The notes under the pieces are model-generated. The model saw only the letters and a program-made list of their open reading frames with translations. It did not search any database and was not told the origin of the DNA. This document shows, piece after piece, positions 1 through 11,718 of a DNA stretch of 64,000 bases; the first letter of the stretch is position 1; each line of letters begins with the position of its first letter. Source of the stretch: Sepiola atlantica (taxonomy: Eukaryota; Mollusca; Cephalopoda; Sepiida; Sepiolidae); the NCBI GenBank assembly GCA_963556195.1, contig OY744519.1, positions 110,050,532 through 110,114,531 of the forward strand. Direction: 5' to 3'. The position numbers and the translations under genes are program-made.

Positions 1-436
1 GGCGAATAGTAATGCGTTGATCTTCCAAGATGGCAGCATCAACTTGACGGACAGATGCCTCATCAATGGCAGAAGAGGGACGACCAGGTCTGGGAGCTGT
101 TTCCACAGACTTCCAGCCATGTTTGAATTCACGATGCCAGCGTTTTACAATGTCATATGATGGGGTATCATCACCATAAGTTTCTTTCATTTCATCAAAA
201 GTCTCCTTTGGTGTGCGTCCTTTCAAATGCAAAATCTGGATCACTGCGCGACACTCAACTGGCTCAATTTCACACCTGACTCAGTTCAAACACCTGTAAA
301 TCAGAAACCACAATTACTTCAGAGCTGTTTTTCGCAACATAACCCATACAGATATAAATCATTACACATGCAAAATTTCATCTAGATCAGACAACTGGAA
401 GTGGGTTAGGGGGCATTACTTATTGAACGCCCCTCG
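1..436 (-). mobile_element. mariner-type DNA transposon, 5' part (cut by window edge)
   Basis: Read on the minus strand, the stretch from about 265 down to 1 translates without a stop into a mariner-like N-terminal helix-turn-helix region. It includes AVIQILHLKGRTPKETF, then a second HTH half (SYDIVKRWHREFKHG) and a GRPSSA linker. These match the usual order of a mariner transposase DNA-binding domain. The catalytic domain lies outside the window. The outer end at about 436 begins GAGGGGCGTTCAATAAGT on the minus strand, a typical mariner terminal inverted repeat, followed by a TA at 437-438. Upstream of the open part the frame is broken by a stop near position 270, so this copy is probably inactive. 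No host gene is implied. Confidence 0.8.
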
Positions 437-1255
437 TATGATCTCTCTGAATCAAATTAGATAGTCAAGTGGAAAGCTACTGTTGAGTTTTGGTGGAAGG
501 GTTGCAGTTATAGCAGTAACGGACTAGTTGCTGTGTGCGGAGAATTGGATGCTGAGGTGAAATTGGTCACGTGTGGATCAATCAGAGAGCTTGGTGTAGT
601 GATCCACTGTTGAACTATTTACAGCCTTACCTGGCAAAAGAAAACAAACCCTTTTCGAACAGAACGCCAGCGAGATAACATCCTTCTCCCACTTCCTGAC
701 TTCAAATTAAAAAGTTTGTAGGCGTTTTGGAAATGATGACAACATCATGTCAACCACATGGTGCACACAGAAACTGCTCGCACACAAAATTATTCACATA
801 ATAGCTAATCTGCTTCTCAACAACTTTCTCTATTCTAAAATGATGTTCAAATATTTAGTAATGCACACATTTTTTTACAAATATTTTTTGGTTTATTATT
901 TCTTTTTCATACATATTAATTATAGGATGGGTCTTGTGTTTAAATAAGTCCTACAAAATAGTTCGTTAGAATACCAATCCTATGAATCAATTTCAAGTAG
1001 GAAGGTATTGTTGAGTCTTGGTGGGAGTGCAATCTCTCGGTTCTCTTGTTTTCATCCTAAAATGGAAGAATCTTTCGCTTTTTATAATTCTATAAAATAG
1101 CTCATTAGAATGTGGATCCTATGATTCCTATGAATCAAAATAGATCAAATTGGAAGGTTGAGTTTTGCTGGTGGTGGTGGGGGTGCAGTTTCTCAGTTCT
1201 CTTGTTTTTATCCTAAAATGGAAGAATCTTTTGCCTTTTGTAATTCTTGTGAAAT
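430..1255 (+). repeat. diverged direct repeats of about 145 bp
   Basis: Three related blocks begin near 430, 945 and 1085. They share phrases such as 'aaaatagctcattagaat', 'cctatgaatcaaa', 'gttgagttttg' and 'atcctaaaatggaagaatc'. Blocks 2 and 3 are adjacent, about 145 bp apart. Block 1 is shorter and separated by a different repeat. No coding potential is seen. Confidence 0.6.
640..935 (+). repeat. interspersed repeat, copy 1 (mate at 58290-58620)
   Basis: This block resembles 58290-58620 on the same strand. Shared anchors in the same order are 'ctcccacttcctg', 'gtcaaccacat', 'agaaactgctcgcacaca' and 'catattaattatagga'. The identity of the family is unknown to me. The short open frames here are not conserved as protein between the copies. 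Confidence 0.6.
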
Positions 1256-1983
1256 GGCGCATTTCAACTGATTATAAATTCTCAAAATTTTAAATTTATA
1301 AAACAATCAACGTCAAGTTTGAAGGAAAAGAAAATATACAACTCTAATCAATTGTGTCCTAGCCATTCCCATCATCCCTTGCTTTAATGGTGGTGTGAGA
1401 ATTCAAAAATGTTATTTCTGAGGACATGTTCATTTTATTTCTTCTGCAGTCAATAATTTATGAAGGATTGGTTTTTCATTGGCTATCATTGCAAGAGGCA
1501 ACCAATCAAACGAGAGTTCATAATTCAATAATTTGGCAATCAATTTAGCTTAATTTATTTTCAGCAGATAACAAAACCAACAAGGAAATAAAAAAATTTC
1601 CACCATTTCCAAAAAGAATTTAAAAACAAATGTATTCAAATGAATGAACAAAACATTAAATAAATTTTCTTTTTATAGAGTATTCAAATGAAGGAATAAA
1701 ACATATTAAATAAATGTCTTTTTATAAAAAGCTTTGTCATAAATGTGGATATATTTTATATAAGTTTTATTACTATAGTTTGTTAAAAAAAGTTGTGTTT
1801 CCAAATATTCTTAATAAACAAGATAAAAGAAAGTCTACCACAGAAATTAATTTTCCAACCAGTGAGTTTGGAGACATAGAATCACAGATAGAACACTTTA
1901 GGAAAAACATTTAAAATTATGAATATAAAATCTTCTCCAACTTTCATGAATATGAAAAGTTACAAAATCGTATGGGATTAAAA

Positions 1984-2137
1984 TCTATTAGAAGGAAATT
2001 AATAATCTATTAGAAGGAAATTAATAATCTATTAGAAGGAAATTAATAATCTATTAGAAAGAAATTGATAATCTATTAGAAGGAAATTAATAATCTATTA
2101 GAAGGAAATTAATAATCTATTAGAAGGAAATTAATAA
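1984..2137 (+). repeat. 22-bp tandem repeat, about 7 copies
   Basis: The unit ctattagaaggaaattaata plus 'at' is repeated head to tail seven times, with one variant copy (gaaagaaattg). There is no spacer diversity, so this is a minisatellite and not a CRISPR array. Confidence 0.9.
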
Positions 2138-2178
2138 TCCCCTTTTAATCTTTTCAAAATCATCCATGTGATAAAATA

Positions 2179-2264
2179 TCAAAATTGTAACAAGAGATGC
2201 TGAAAAAAGAAAGAAGGAAATAATTTTTTCTTTCTTTTTTCAGCATCTATCTGTTACAATTTTG
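2179..2264. repeat. 86-bp imperfect palindrome
   Basis: Left arm 'gatgctgaaaaaagaaag' and right arm 'ctttcttttttcagcatc' are reverse complements. The pairing continues outward through 'caaaattgtaaca' and 'tgttacaattttg'. The loop is about 15 bp. It could be a foldback element or a head-to-head duplication. Confidence 0.75.
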
Positions 2265-2929
2265 CCTTTCAATCCAAGTCAGATATCTGGCACAGAACCC
2301 TGTAGAACTCTTGCCCCTTACCCAGCAGACTATCTTATGACTATCATCATCCCAAGAGGAGGAAGGAAACACACAAGAACAAAACAAATTCTTTAGTTTT
2401 GCCAGAAAAGATCTGACTAGGATGGTCACTAAAAAGAAAATCCTCTTGATGAGTAATATGACTCCTGCTGAGAAGAAAAGGCAATAAACCCTTATTTACC
2501 CAAGATATTGATACAATACACTGTTTGACCACAAAGGTGCTATGGGCATCAGGGAATCTGGGAAAGCTGGTTCAGGCATGTGTGATGATATTATTGCTGG
2601 GGGAGGGAGCTCACTCAAAGTCAATGATGAGATGGTCAGATGCCATGCACAATGATCTCTGTAAAACCAGCCTGTGCTAAGTCAAGCAAATTCATTATTG
2701 CGGGGGGGGGGGGGGGGGATGGGGGCACTATAGCTCAGGACTAACGCACAGAAAAAGAAGATTGATGCTACAACATTCCTCACCAGACCGGGAGAAGACA
2801 AGACGAGAATCCAATCATCTACAGAGGAACCGATAAGCAAAACCCAACTGGAAAATCTGTCGTTTTAAAAGGTAATTATTATACTATTATAAGCCAATGA
2901 AGCGTAATATTATAAGAACTTGAATAAGC
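2265..2929. other. no gene recognised; poly-G tract at about 2701-2719
   Basis: Unique-looking AT-moderate sequence with small open frames on both strands that match nothing I recognise. It contains an uninterrupted G run of about 19 bases, a site likely to vary in length or to be mis-sequenced. Confidence 0.5.
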
Positions 2930-3420
2930 TTGAATTCCTACACTGAGTCTAGCTATCACACTAACACCTGCATGCACTCGGGGAAAACGGAAGTACCTCT
3001 TTGTTTGTTTTTGTTTTTTCACATGTTTCCGTGCATCTCCCACAAAGTAACCCAATCATATTTTCTTTTTCTTTTAATTGTCCTCATACCTGGTCTTAAA
3101 AATGAATATTTGTTTATAAATTATTTCATCTTGTGTCTGTTTTTCGCTGATTCTCTTGTGTTTCTGATCTCTTTGAATGAATTTAGAGAAAGGATCCATC
3201 TTTTAACTTTTTGTTTCTGAACTTGTGGTTCGCTTATGTCACAAGTCTGTAACATATAAAATTGAAATTTATTTCATTTCCTGTTGCATAAATTGTTAAG
3301 TTTAGGGGAGTTCATATAGTTATCACTAGCAAGCTTCATCCACTCGTAATTTAAGTCCAATTCATTACTTGAAATCATTGAAATAAAAAAACTAATCGAT
3401 AAGTAAAAGAAGACAAAAGT

Positions 3421-3620
3421 CCATCTCTCTTTCTTTCTTTCTTTCTTTATTTCTCTCTTTATCGATCATACGAGACGACAAATCTAATTGCTAAGAAGAC
3501 AAAACTAATCAATAAAAAGAGAAGACAAAACTCTCTCTCTCCCTTGATTCTGTTTTAATAATAATAATAATTTTTATAATGATAATAATAATAATAATAA
3601 TAATGATAATAATAATGAGA
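3421..3620 (+). repeat. microsatellites (TTTC, TC, AAT types)
   Basis: A pyrimidine-rich tract is followed by (CTCT)n and then by an interrupted (AAT/TAA)n tract. Confidence 0.8.
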
Positions 3621-5214
3621 TATTTTTGTGTCGATATTAAAAGTGAAAGAAATCCGTTCCTTCATTTTTATTATTATCGGTTATTATTAAGATTAAGCCT
3701 TTCCTCCTCTGCTCATGAAAATTAAATTTGCATACATGATTCACTTTAATATCTATTAATAATAGAGAATATGTATCTGTCTGTCTGTCTGTCTGAAGCC
3801 CAAACTATTTTATTAGTTTTGATCGCTCTCTTTTTATATCTACTTATCAGCTCCTATATATACCCATTCCAAAACTTCCTTAAACATCACATGCCTTTCA
3901 AATTTACATAATTAATTTGTTTAAAAGTTTCTAATAAATTAATATTCGCAAATATACACTCATGACTGTTTTTTTAGATTTCCAGATGTATTCAAAATAT
4001 TTTCTTCGATAATAATAATCTTAATAAAAATTATAAATAGAATTAATTAAAGACATTGTTTTTTAATCTATATAATTGAGTTACGTAATTAAATTAGATT
4101 GTAATGGAATATCATGGAACAACAGGCGTCCACACCAACATTTGGTTACCCGTCCTCTTATTATTAAGTATAACGTTCTATTTTGAACGCACAGAGTTCT
4201 GGTTCAAGAAATCCACAGGTGTTAATATGACGTCAGATTAGAGAGAGAGCGAGAAAGAGAGAGACAGAGAGAGAGAAAAAGAGAGAGAAAAAAAGAAAGA
4301 GAGAGAGAAAAGAGTGAGAGAAAGGGGCCCGTTATTTGATTAATAACATGTAAACAAAGCATTCTCTGAGATTTATCGTATGAGTCGCTCAAAAATGGTA
4401 TATTTACTTTGATTTTTTATCAAAACGTTTTGTTGTTTTTTTAATCTTATTAGAAATGATGTTTTTAAGCACAAATTTATTGAATCAAATTGTTTAGTTT
4501 AAAAAATAATGAATTAGAAAAATTTCAAATTCCTGTAAAAGTTTAATACGAAAATGCCTTTAGTTTAAAATGCTAACTAATGTAAACAATAGGCTCGCAG
4601 AATTATCCTTAAGTGCGAACTTACATGACTTAAATTCCAGAAAGATAAACGGTTCCATCATGGATATTATTTTTTTAGCGAAAATAAAATTAAAAATTAT
4701 AGTTGATCAGATTAAATATGTAATTATTTATTTTAATTTATTTTTGTCCAATTAAATTCAAGATTTTAGACTGGAGGGTAGGTCATCTATATGTCCGCCA
4801 AATATAAATTTTGTTACGCCGTCTTCTGAAACAATAAGATAACTTCCAGTTAACAACTTACTTCTATTTATCGAAAAGAATTTAAAGATTTTGTTTTCTA
4901 AACACTTTCCCTGCGGTTACCTTTTACTTAGTTTAAAATGTAATGTATGTAATATGTAACTAGCAAAAATATGCGACTGTCTCTAGCAAGAATTGATACC
5001 ACATATACGAGTGCTTGCAGGATTAGTCTATTGTGAAGCAAGGGTTGCACAATCCCAAACCACACCGCCCCTGAACTGGGATTGCTTAAATCTAGAAGAA
5101 AAAAGTCCAGGATGATCTGAAACAATGCCAGGATGAACAGAGAAAGAATGCTGTTATGTCAGAGTTTTCGTTTTCAGTAACTAGTTACATAATTAAGGCT
5201 TTAGATTATAGTCT
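3621..5214. other. AT-rich stretch without recognisable genes
   Basis: It contains a (TCTG)n tract at about 3778 and a GA-rich tract at 4235-4325. The scattered open frames of 60-65 codons have no recognisable domains. I see nothing supporting a gene. Confidence 0.5.
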
Positions 5215-5398
5215 ACCACTCATTCACACACACACTATCCAGATGTATTGTCTATGTTCCCTTTGACAAAAGGTTCGATGTTGTCTGGCTGTCCTTATGC
5301 TAAGTCTTCAGTGATCACGATTGCGGAGATTGACTGTATCCATTTGCCACTGTTTATGGTCTTGCCTGATGGTTTCTTTCCATATCTTCCTAGGGCGC

Positions 5399-5653
5399 TC
5401 AGCTTTTCTTTTTGCTGTCAAGCCTTAGGTCTCTGCATGTGCTGATATACCCCTTGCTTCTTTCAACATGCCCGAAACAGCGAAGACAGTTTACGCTTAT
5501 TACGACATCACATTTTGAAATAGCCAATTTCTCGAGTAGAGTGTCTGACCTAATGTTCTGGATCTGGTTCGACTTTACACTGCATATCCATCTAATCATT
5601 GCTCTGTCATTTTTATGGAGTTGAGCAAGTGAGGGCTTAACACTCACTGCCAT
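5399..5653 (-). pseudogene. LINE C-terminal region
   Basis: Open frame with NDRAMIRWICSVKSNQIQNI, then RSDTLLEKLAI and RCFGHVERSKGYISTCRDL. This is the conserved C-terminal block of this LINE group, and it recurs at 32709-33002 with closely similar residues. It stops early after KKKS. Confidence 0.8.
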
Positions 5654-5705
5654 ACAACATCACATTTCTTACACAGCTATTACAGACCTTAATAATTGGG
5701 ATGGC

Positions 5706-6123
5706 TTAGGATGTTAGAATTGGGAGAAGTTCTCTGAACTTTCTCCAAGCTGTCTTGACTCTGATGGCCGAACTTAGTTCGCAGCTATCTTTAGCACTCA
5801 GCATATCTCCTAGGTAGTAAAAGCAGTCTACCACCTCCAGGGTGTCCTCACCTATTTCAACTTCTGTGTAAGGGCGGCTCTCAATTGGGCATGCAAGTCC
5901 TAGACATCTCTTACATCTGAAGTCCTCTGCACTTTTTGTGCACCCATAGAGTGCAGTGGTTGCACTGTATGGCATTGCTCCTAACCCTCCTTTTACATAC
6001 CGTGCATCGGTATTGACCAAAATCCTTTAAAGACTGGAGTTCTGAACCACTAACCATCACCTTTATCTTTCCAGTGTTGCCCCTCAGACCTTTTGCTTCC
6101 ATGCCCTTCTTCCATACTTTCAA
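5706..6123 (-). pseudogene. LINE thumb region with PHD-like zinc finger, two frames
   Basis: Two overlapping minus-strand frames together give the region after the RT core. The first ends with CTVCKRRVRSNAIQCNHC, then WVHKKCRGL: a C-x2-C, C-x2-C, H-x2-C series. The second picks up with DFRCKRCLGLACPI (the last C-x2-C), then TLEVVDCFYYLGDMLSA and WRKFRELLPILTS. The join requires a frame change near 5930, so the zinc finger is split. Such a PHD-type finger between RT and C-terminus is, to my recollection, typical of this cephalopod LINE group; its role is unknown to me. Confidence 0.75.
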
Positions 6124-6126
6124 TCT

Positions 6127-6771
6127 TTATTCCAGCTCGTTTATTGTCGCTGCCATTATGACCAAGTCATCGGCATACAGTAATTCCCATGGGCAGCCTG
6201 TTTGGAGCTCATTGGAGAGGGCCTCAAGAACAACAATGAACAACAAGGGACTGAGGACTGATCCTTGATGTACTCCAACATTTATACTAAACTCATCGCT
6301 GTAAATGTCATCTACCCGTAGATTGATTCTGGCATTCTTGTACATGCATTGTACTAGTTTTATAAGCCACTCCTCCACTCTAAACTTGCGCATTGCCCAC
6401 CATAGCACTTCTCGGAAAACCCTAAAAAATGTATTTTCTAGGTCAATAAATGCCATGTATAGTCTACTGTCTCCACTAATGTATTTCTCCTGCATTTGAT
6501 GCAGAATGAAGATTGCATCTGTCGTGTCTTGATCTGGTACAAAGTCGAACTGCATAGCATCGTGGTCTGTTATGCTCTCTATCACTTCTATCGCTTGTTC
6601 CAAGAGCTTCAGGCCTTTATAGTTTCCTCTTAACAGCGAATCACCTTTGCTCTTGTAGTAGTTGATGATGTAGCTCTCTTCCCAACTCTCTTGGACTGAC
6701 TCTTCCCTTATGATGGAGTTCGCTAAGTCTGACATGATCTGGATGTCTATCTTTCTGAATGCTTTCAACAT
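6127..6771 (-). pseudogene. LINE reverse transcriptase core
   Basis: A 214-codon open frame covers fingers and palm of a non-LTR reverse transcriptase. Visible landmarks in order are DFVPDQDTTDAIFILHQMQE (fingers), FIDLENTF (motif A, with its Asp), GVHQGSVLSPLLFIVVLEAL (motif B) and LLYADDLVIMA (motif C, with the catalytic DD pair). Motif A's usual KAFDRV tail has become NTFFRV. The frame begins within the RT rather than at the element's start codon and stops just after motif C, so it is a surviving segment of a longer polyprotein. Confidence 0.88.
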
Positions 6772-7101
6772 TTCAGCTACAATACCAGACGGTCCAACCG
6801 CTTTCTCATTTTTTATCTTTCTTCAAGCTTTTTCAACAATATCAGGACTGATCTTAATTTGTGGGTTTTGAACAGGTGTTTCCTTTGATAACTCTTCTGG
6901 ATTCCATTCAAATTCAATGTTGAGCAGCCTTTTGTAGTGTTGTTTCCAGGCATTTTGTTTGGTCTAGTTATCCAGCAAGAATTTCTCATCATCATTTTTA
7001 TGAATTTTCTCCCTCTCTTTTCATTTGTTTAACAACTCGGAATATATCGTTGTTCTTGGGACCCAACTGTCTGAATTTGGCTGTAGCAGATCTTTTAGTT
7101 T

Positions 7102-7443
7102 CTATTTATTCATCTTGACTTCCCCCTTTTTGCCATGTCCCACCTGCGGGGCGTAGATAATTAGGAAGGTGAGAACAGTACTTCCTACTATCAGTTTGGC
7201 AAGGATGATCCTGTCAGACAGATGTTGAACATCCTTGTAAACCCATTTCTCAGCCAGAAGAATTCCCACACCTGCCATGCCCTGACTATTACCAGTCCAA
7301 AAGAACTTGTACTGTGTGTTTTTGTTTTGAATCATGCGAGCTGATCCTCCTCTCCACCTAGTCACCTGTAAGCAACACAGGTCGACTTTCCTGCATGTTA
7401 GTGTTTCCACCACCTCTTCTGCCTTTCCCCTCATCGTGCCCAC
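7102..7443 (-). pseudogene. LINE endonuclease (APE-like) fragment
   Basis: This 113-codon frame carries AP-endonuclease landmarks of a LINE. KVDLCCLQVTRWRGGSAR corresponds to the usual LQE-x-RW-x-GGS motif. It is followed by MAGVGILLAEKWV and then by LTFLIIYAPQ, equivalent to the conserved YAPQ strand. The family's catalytic glutamate in LQE is a valine here, so nicking activity is unlikely even if expressed. The downstream half of the endonuclease (the D-x-N and SDH motifs) is absent before the RT begins, so the copy is internally deleted. Confidence 0.8.
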
Positions 7444-7990
7444 ATTAAGAATGGCACATCTGAATCTCTGTTGTGGGATTTAGATTGATACCGATCTGGT
7501 CAGCCCATGTCTGGCCCTACCGCTCACGACACTTTTGACTCTGTTGTCTCCAGCCCCATGTTCACTGTTAAACTTTTCATTGATTGCCATGTGATGCCCT
7601 TTCTATCAAGAACTTTGACACTTCCAGCAGTCCAAGATCTCTGTGTTTGTTGATGTGACCGGTGAGTAGTTATCTTCAACCTCATATGCCCTTTGCCACA
7701 GTACAGTACATGATAATGTGCCATGCCTAACATCTGGCATCCCATGAAACCAATCAGAGGTACTACGTAGGCTGTAGTTTGCCGTTGGTTGCCAATCAGA
7801 TAGCCACCAGATACTGGTCAGATGCATCTCTAGGTTTGCTAGTTAACCCCTAGTATGGGCCTGTCTTACTGGACACAAGAGCATGTCCGCATGTTGGTGG
7901 GTTATGTGTGTTGCAGCGACGGTGGACAGATCCTCCGGAGATTTTAATTAGGGACCTCACTCTTACTCTTGGGGGTGAGCCCTCGACTGC
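7444..7990 (-). other. probable 5' untranslated part of the RTE-like LINE
   Basis: It is contiguous with the endonuclease fragment and less AT-rich than its flanks. The minus-strand open frames are short and unconserved. Assignment to the LINE is by contiguity. Confidence 0.4.
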
Positions 7991-8048
7991 ATTTAAAGTA
8001 AATACATAGTTCTCTTAAGTGGACGATATATCATCATCGCTTTCCAAT

Positions 8049-8051
<3 letters not shown>

Positions 8052-8096
<45 letters not shown>
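8052..8096. repeat. (TA)n microsatellite
   Basis: Uninterrupted TA dinucleotides of about 45 bp, next to the LINE 5' flank. Confidence 0.98.
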
Positions 8097-8098
<2 letters not shown>

Positions 8099-8240
8099 AG
8101 TTTAAAAAAAGAAGAAGAAGAAGAAAGAGAGAAAGGATGGACAGTTGGCTTATGAATGCCGGTTGGAGGCGCTGTGAGTTTAAAAAAAAAAGAAAGAGAA
8201 AAAATCGGCAGTTAAGCTTATGAACGCTGTGAGTTGGCTA
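8099..8240 (+). repeat. two-copy tandem repeat of about 75 bp
   Basis: The pattern 'gagtttaaaaaaa-agaa-gagaaa..ggcagtt..cttatgaa' occurs at 8099 and again at about 8176, with 'gctgtgagtt' at the joints. Confidence 0.6.
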
Positions 8241-8900
8241 GGAGGATTAGTATTTAGTTGAAATTGATGACAAGGAATTGAACAACAAAGGAGGAGGAGG
8301 CGAAGAAGGAGGAGGGGGAGAAAAAAAGGACTAAAAGTATATATATGTATATATATATACTTAAACATTTTTTTTTTTAATATTTGGATATGTTGATATT
8401 TTTTATATTTTTAATATAAAACTAAAACTAAAAATACATTAATCACCTAAAAAGTAGTGTAATGGATTCGTCTACACACTTTAACATGCAGCAACATTTT
8501 TGTAAGTAACGGATGAATTTTATTAGAGAGACGAACAACACAGGTAAGGAGGATTTTTTTTTTTTTATAACTAATATAAGTTAGCAAAACATTTATACGG
8601 AACAAAACTTAGGTTTAGTATACGGAACGTTTATGTTTTTGTTTTTTAAGGGAAGTGGGGTCTGATCAACTCTGCTGGGAAGCCATGAAATTAAATACTG
8701 TCTTGTTTTTAAATTCCCGAAACAGTTTTTCATTGTAAACAACTAATGATCCCTTAAATAATGTTAGAAGCAAACTAATATAATAACTGTAAAAGTTAAA
8801 TTGACTTACATGAGTGATTTTCCACTGAACGACTTCGGATTTAAGGTTTTCTTTTTTGTTTTGTTTTTTAAATATAGTTTTAATGGTTGAGAAACTTCCA

Positions 8901-8904
<4 letters not shown>

Positions 8905-8958
<54 letters not shown>
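8905..8958. repeat. (TA)n microsatellite
   Basis: About 54 bp of TA dinucleotides. Confidence 0.98.
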
Positions 8959-8960
<2 letters not shown>

Positions 8961-9539
8961 CAGTTTCTTTTAGCTAACCACCCAAATATTCGCGTGTACT
9001 ATAAAAGCCCAAACATAGATTTTTTTATTTTTTAAATTTTTTTCTGGTTTTCTTTCACAGTCGATGTACATGAGAACGGCCCTATAAAATAGCCCCAGCC
9101 ACGAACCAAGAGCATAATGGCAGACGCAATATTAACTACTGTACACACAACAGTACATACCCACTCACCGAACTCACGTACACACAAGTTTATATGCACA
9201 TTCTCTCACTAACAAAACAGAGGCGAACTAATAAACACACACATCTACAATGCCTACTGAATTTACACACACACAAACTCACACGGCGACAGTCGAAATA
9301 GACATGTCTGTTCAACTCCTTCTTACATGCTGAACAACTCTTTTTCACCTAAAATATTCTCGTGACACTCTAAAATCTCATTCATTACGAACTCTTTATT
9401 TTTCATTGTCTTAACTTTATTTTTCATTGTATTTTTTTATACTGTCTTTCCCTCTACAATGGTTTTTAAAAAAGATGGCAAAAGAGTTGTAACAAACAAA
9501 TAATAAAATAGTTTACATCGGCTCCTTGAATTGCTGGGT

Positions 9540-10330
9540 ATATCAATTTCAATATTTACCAAACTTCTACTGCTATAAGAAAAAATATATGTGAAATTTC
9601 ATGGAAAAAATATGCTACTTAGTATTTGCATCAGAGAGTAAGTAACTATGATGAATGCATTTACATTAGAAATGATATTTTTAAGCAAAAATAATTCATT
9701 CAAAAATTTGCATCAGAGAGTAAGTAACTATGATGAATGCATTTACATTAGAAATTATATTTTTAAGCAAAAATAATTCATTCAAAAATTTGCATCAGAG
9801 AGTAAGTAACTATGATGAATGCATTTACATTAGAAATGATATTTTTAAGCAAAAATAATTCATTCAAAAATTTGCATCAGAGAGTAAGTAACTATGATGA
9901 ATGCATTTACATTAGAAATTATATTTTTAAGCAAAAATAATTCATTCAAAAATTTGCATCAGAGAGTAAGTAACTATGATGAATGCATTTACATTAGAAA
10001 TTATATTTTTAAGCAAAAATAATTCACTTTGAACTTATTCTGAATACCCTGTATGTTTACTTTTTTACGGATTATATAAAAAATGTCACTTAGTTCAAAA
10101 AATATATTTATTTATGTTTTTATATCTGATTATGTTATGTTAATTTCTTTGAATTTATAAAACACATATCCAGTTAAGAAATCCTTATGACCTATGTAAG
10201 ATTTGAACTCGGGCATTGACACTGTAAAAAGTAATACCTTAGTAATGTGTACTCTGCCTATTCCTTTTTTGTTAACCAATAACATATTTCTATTTTCGTA
10301 CAAACAGACAAACTCCAAAAACGCCATAAT
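9540..10330 (+). repeat. interspersed repeat family A, copy 1, with internal 82-bp array
   Basis: This block aligns collinearly with 53677-54350. Shared anchors are 'ctacttagtatttgca', 'attcactttgaact', 'aaacacatatccagtta', 'gaactcgggcattgac' and 'taatgtgtactctgcctatt'. On the minus strand the segment near 10210-10270 carries a B-box-like GAGTTCAAATC, hinting at a tRNA-derived head. Copy 1 has the 82-bp expansion and copy 2 has an inserted SINE; each lacks what the other gained. Confidence 0.75.
9625..10026 (+). repeat. 82-bp tandem repeat, about 5 copies
   Basis: 'tttgcatcagagagtaag' recurs at 9625, 9707, 9789, 9871 and 9953, exactly 82 bp apart, with near-identical units (gaaatgat or gaaattat variants). 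The two variants alternate at first, which suggests duplication of a two-unit block. Confidence 0.95.
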
Positions 10331-10971
10331 TTTTTAATAGTATATAGATTGTTATATCAGCAGTTCATGTAAACGTTCAAAAAATGGTAATGGTTAATCC
10401 GGTATAAAAAAACAGCAGCCCTAGAGTTGCCAATTTGAATCATAAATGACTGATCCTGTATCGTAGGAAAAAAGGTTCAGATCATAAATTGAGAATATAG
10501 GTTGATCTCTAGTGAAAGATCAATTGATTATGTCAGTCATTTACAACTTAAACTCACATTTAGAATTCATTTTGAATATTTTTTAATCAATTCTTTTATT
10601 CACTTATACCTGAGGACACTGATAATTGGAGATCAAGTTCAAGTCAATTCTGTCTGTCATTTTGCTTTATTAACATCATTTCAAAGATAACAATGTCTTA
10701 TAATAGAGCAGCGTTTATTTCACTTCCGGTTGTATAAATTGTTAAGTTTTATAATCAATACAACTCAATTGAATACGACAGTAGCAGCAACAAGAACAAG
10801 TAACAGGAAATGTGATGCAAAAATAGTTGTCACTGTACAAAAAGCATCAATGAAAAGTTACTAATAGATTTATTCACAGAATAAGTAATACATGCAAAAG
10901 TTTAAACAATCTAATGGTTTGATCTTTCTTTTTTACGGTTTTGGGATTATTTAATATCCTAAAACGACCTG

Positions 10972-11030
<59 letters not shown>

Positions 11031-11031
11031 A
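10972..11031 (+). repeat. (ATCT)n microsatellite
   Basis: About 15 copies of the tetranucleotide. Confidence 0.97.
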
Positions 11032-11688
11032 CATAAGTGAATGTGTGTTATAGAAATCGACATGTTAACGGTTAGAACATTCAAATAAGTTTCAATAAAG
11101 GTTAAAGTTTTCACAAAATCTAAAGACACCATAGAAAATTTCCTTCGATTCCATCTAGGATCACTAGAAGTAATTATCAGTTAGGTCCATGAAATAACTG
11201 AAATATGTATAAGAAGAGGTAAAGAAACGAAATTCATTTTAAAAAAAATAGATTTTCTTTGTTTCATAAAACAAAAATAAAATTAAACAAAAAATATCTC
11301 AGTGAAGAATGTATTTTAAAAAATGTTTATATATTCAAATAATTATTTTTATTGGTATTCTTAAGATTTAAAATAATCAAATAAAAACGAATTCGTTGCC
11401 GTCTTACAGCTGTCTGTAAGAACCGCAGTATCAATAAGTATTTTTTAAAGATAACACCACCGCATTAACAGTATGTTTATTGCAAATGTTATTTTTAACT
11501 TTTCTTTCAAGACAAAATTTTTAAACATGACTATATCTAAAATTATTTCCCACCAGCAATATATCTCCACACAGGCAATGCTTAATGAATACAGATAGTA
11601 TATATTCAAAAATTGAATGCAATAAAATGTAGAAAATAAGAATACAAAAGATAATATGGTGTTATAGGACATAGGGTTTTTCACTCAA

Positions 11689-11718
11689 TCCTGGGCAACA
11701 CCGGGTCTTCCTGCTAGT
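11689..11718 (+). mobile_element. Helitron-type 3' terminus
   Basis: A short GC hairpin (CCTGG / CCGGG around gcaaca) is followed about 8 bp later by CTAG and then T. A hairpin just before CTRR-T is the known signature of a Helitron 3' end. Four other related ends occur in the window. The element body upstream was not recognised. Confidence 0.5.

Larger units (their letters stand above)
5215..7990 (-). mobile_element. RTE-like non-LTR retrotransposon, broken
   Basis: Read 5' to 3' on the minus strand, this element shows a putative 5' untranslated part (about 7990-7444), an AP-type endonuclease fragment, a reverse transcriptase core, a PHD-like zinc finger and a C-terminal region ending at about 5250. 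A short tail follows near 'gaatgagtggtagac'. The order of parts is that of a full LINE. However, the region between endonuclease and RT is shortened, and frames shift between modules. A 5'-truncated relative on the plus strand at 32672-33165 shares the same 3' protein region and tail. Clade placement as RTE-like comes from motif style only. Confidence 0.85.

Noticed and set aside
1984..2137. 22-bp array that might suggest CRISPR repeats
   Set aside because: Contiguous identical units without spacers.
9625..10026. Regular 82-bp array that might suggest CRISPR
   Set aside because: Whole units repeat without unique spacers, and the DNA is animal; it is a minisatellite.
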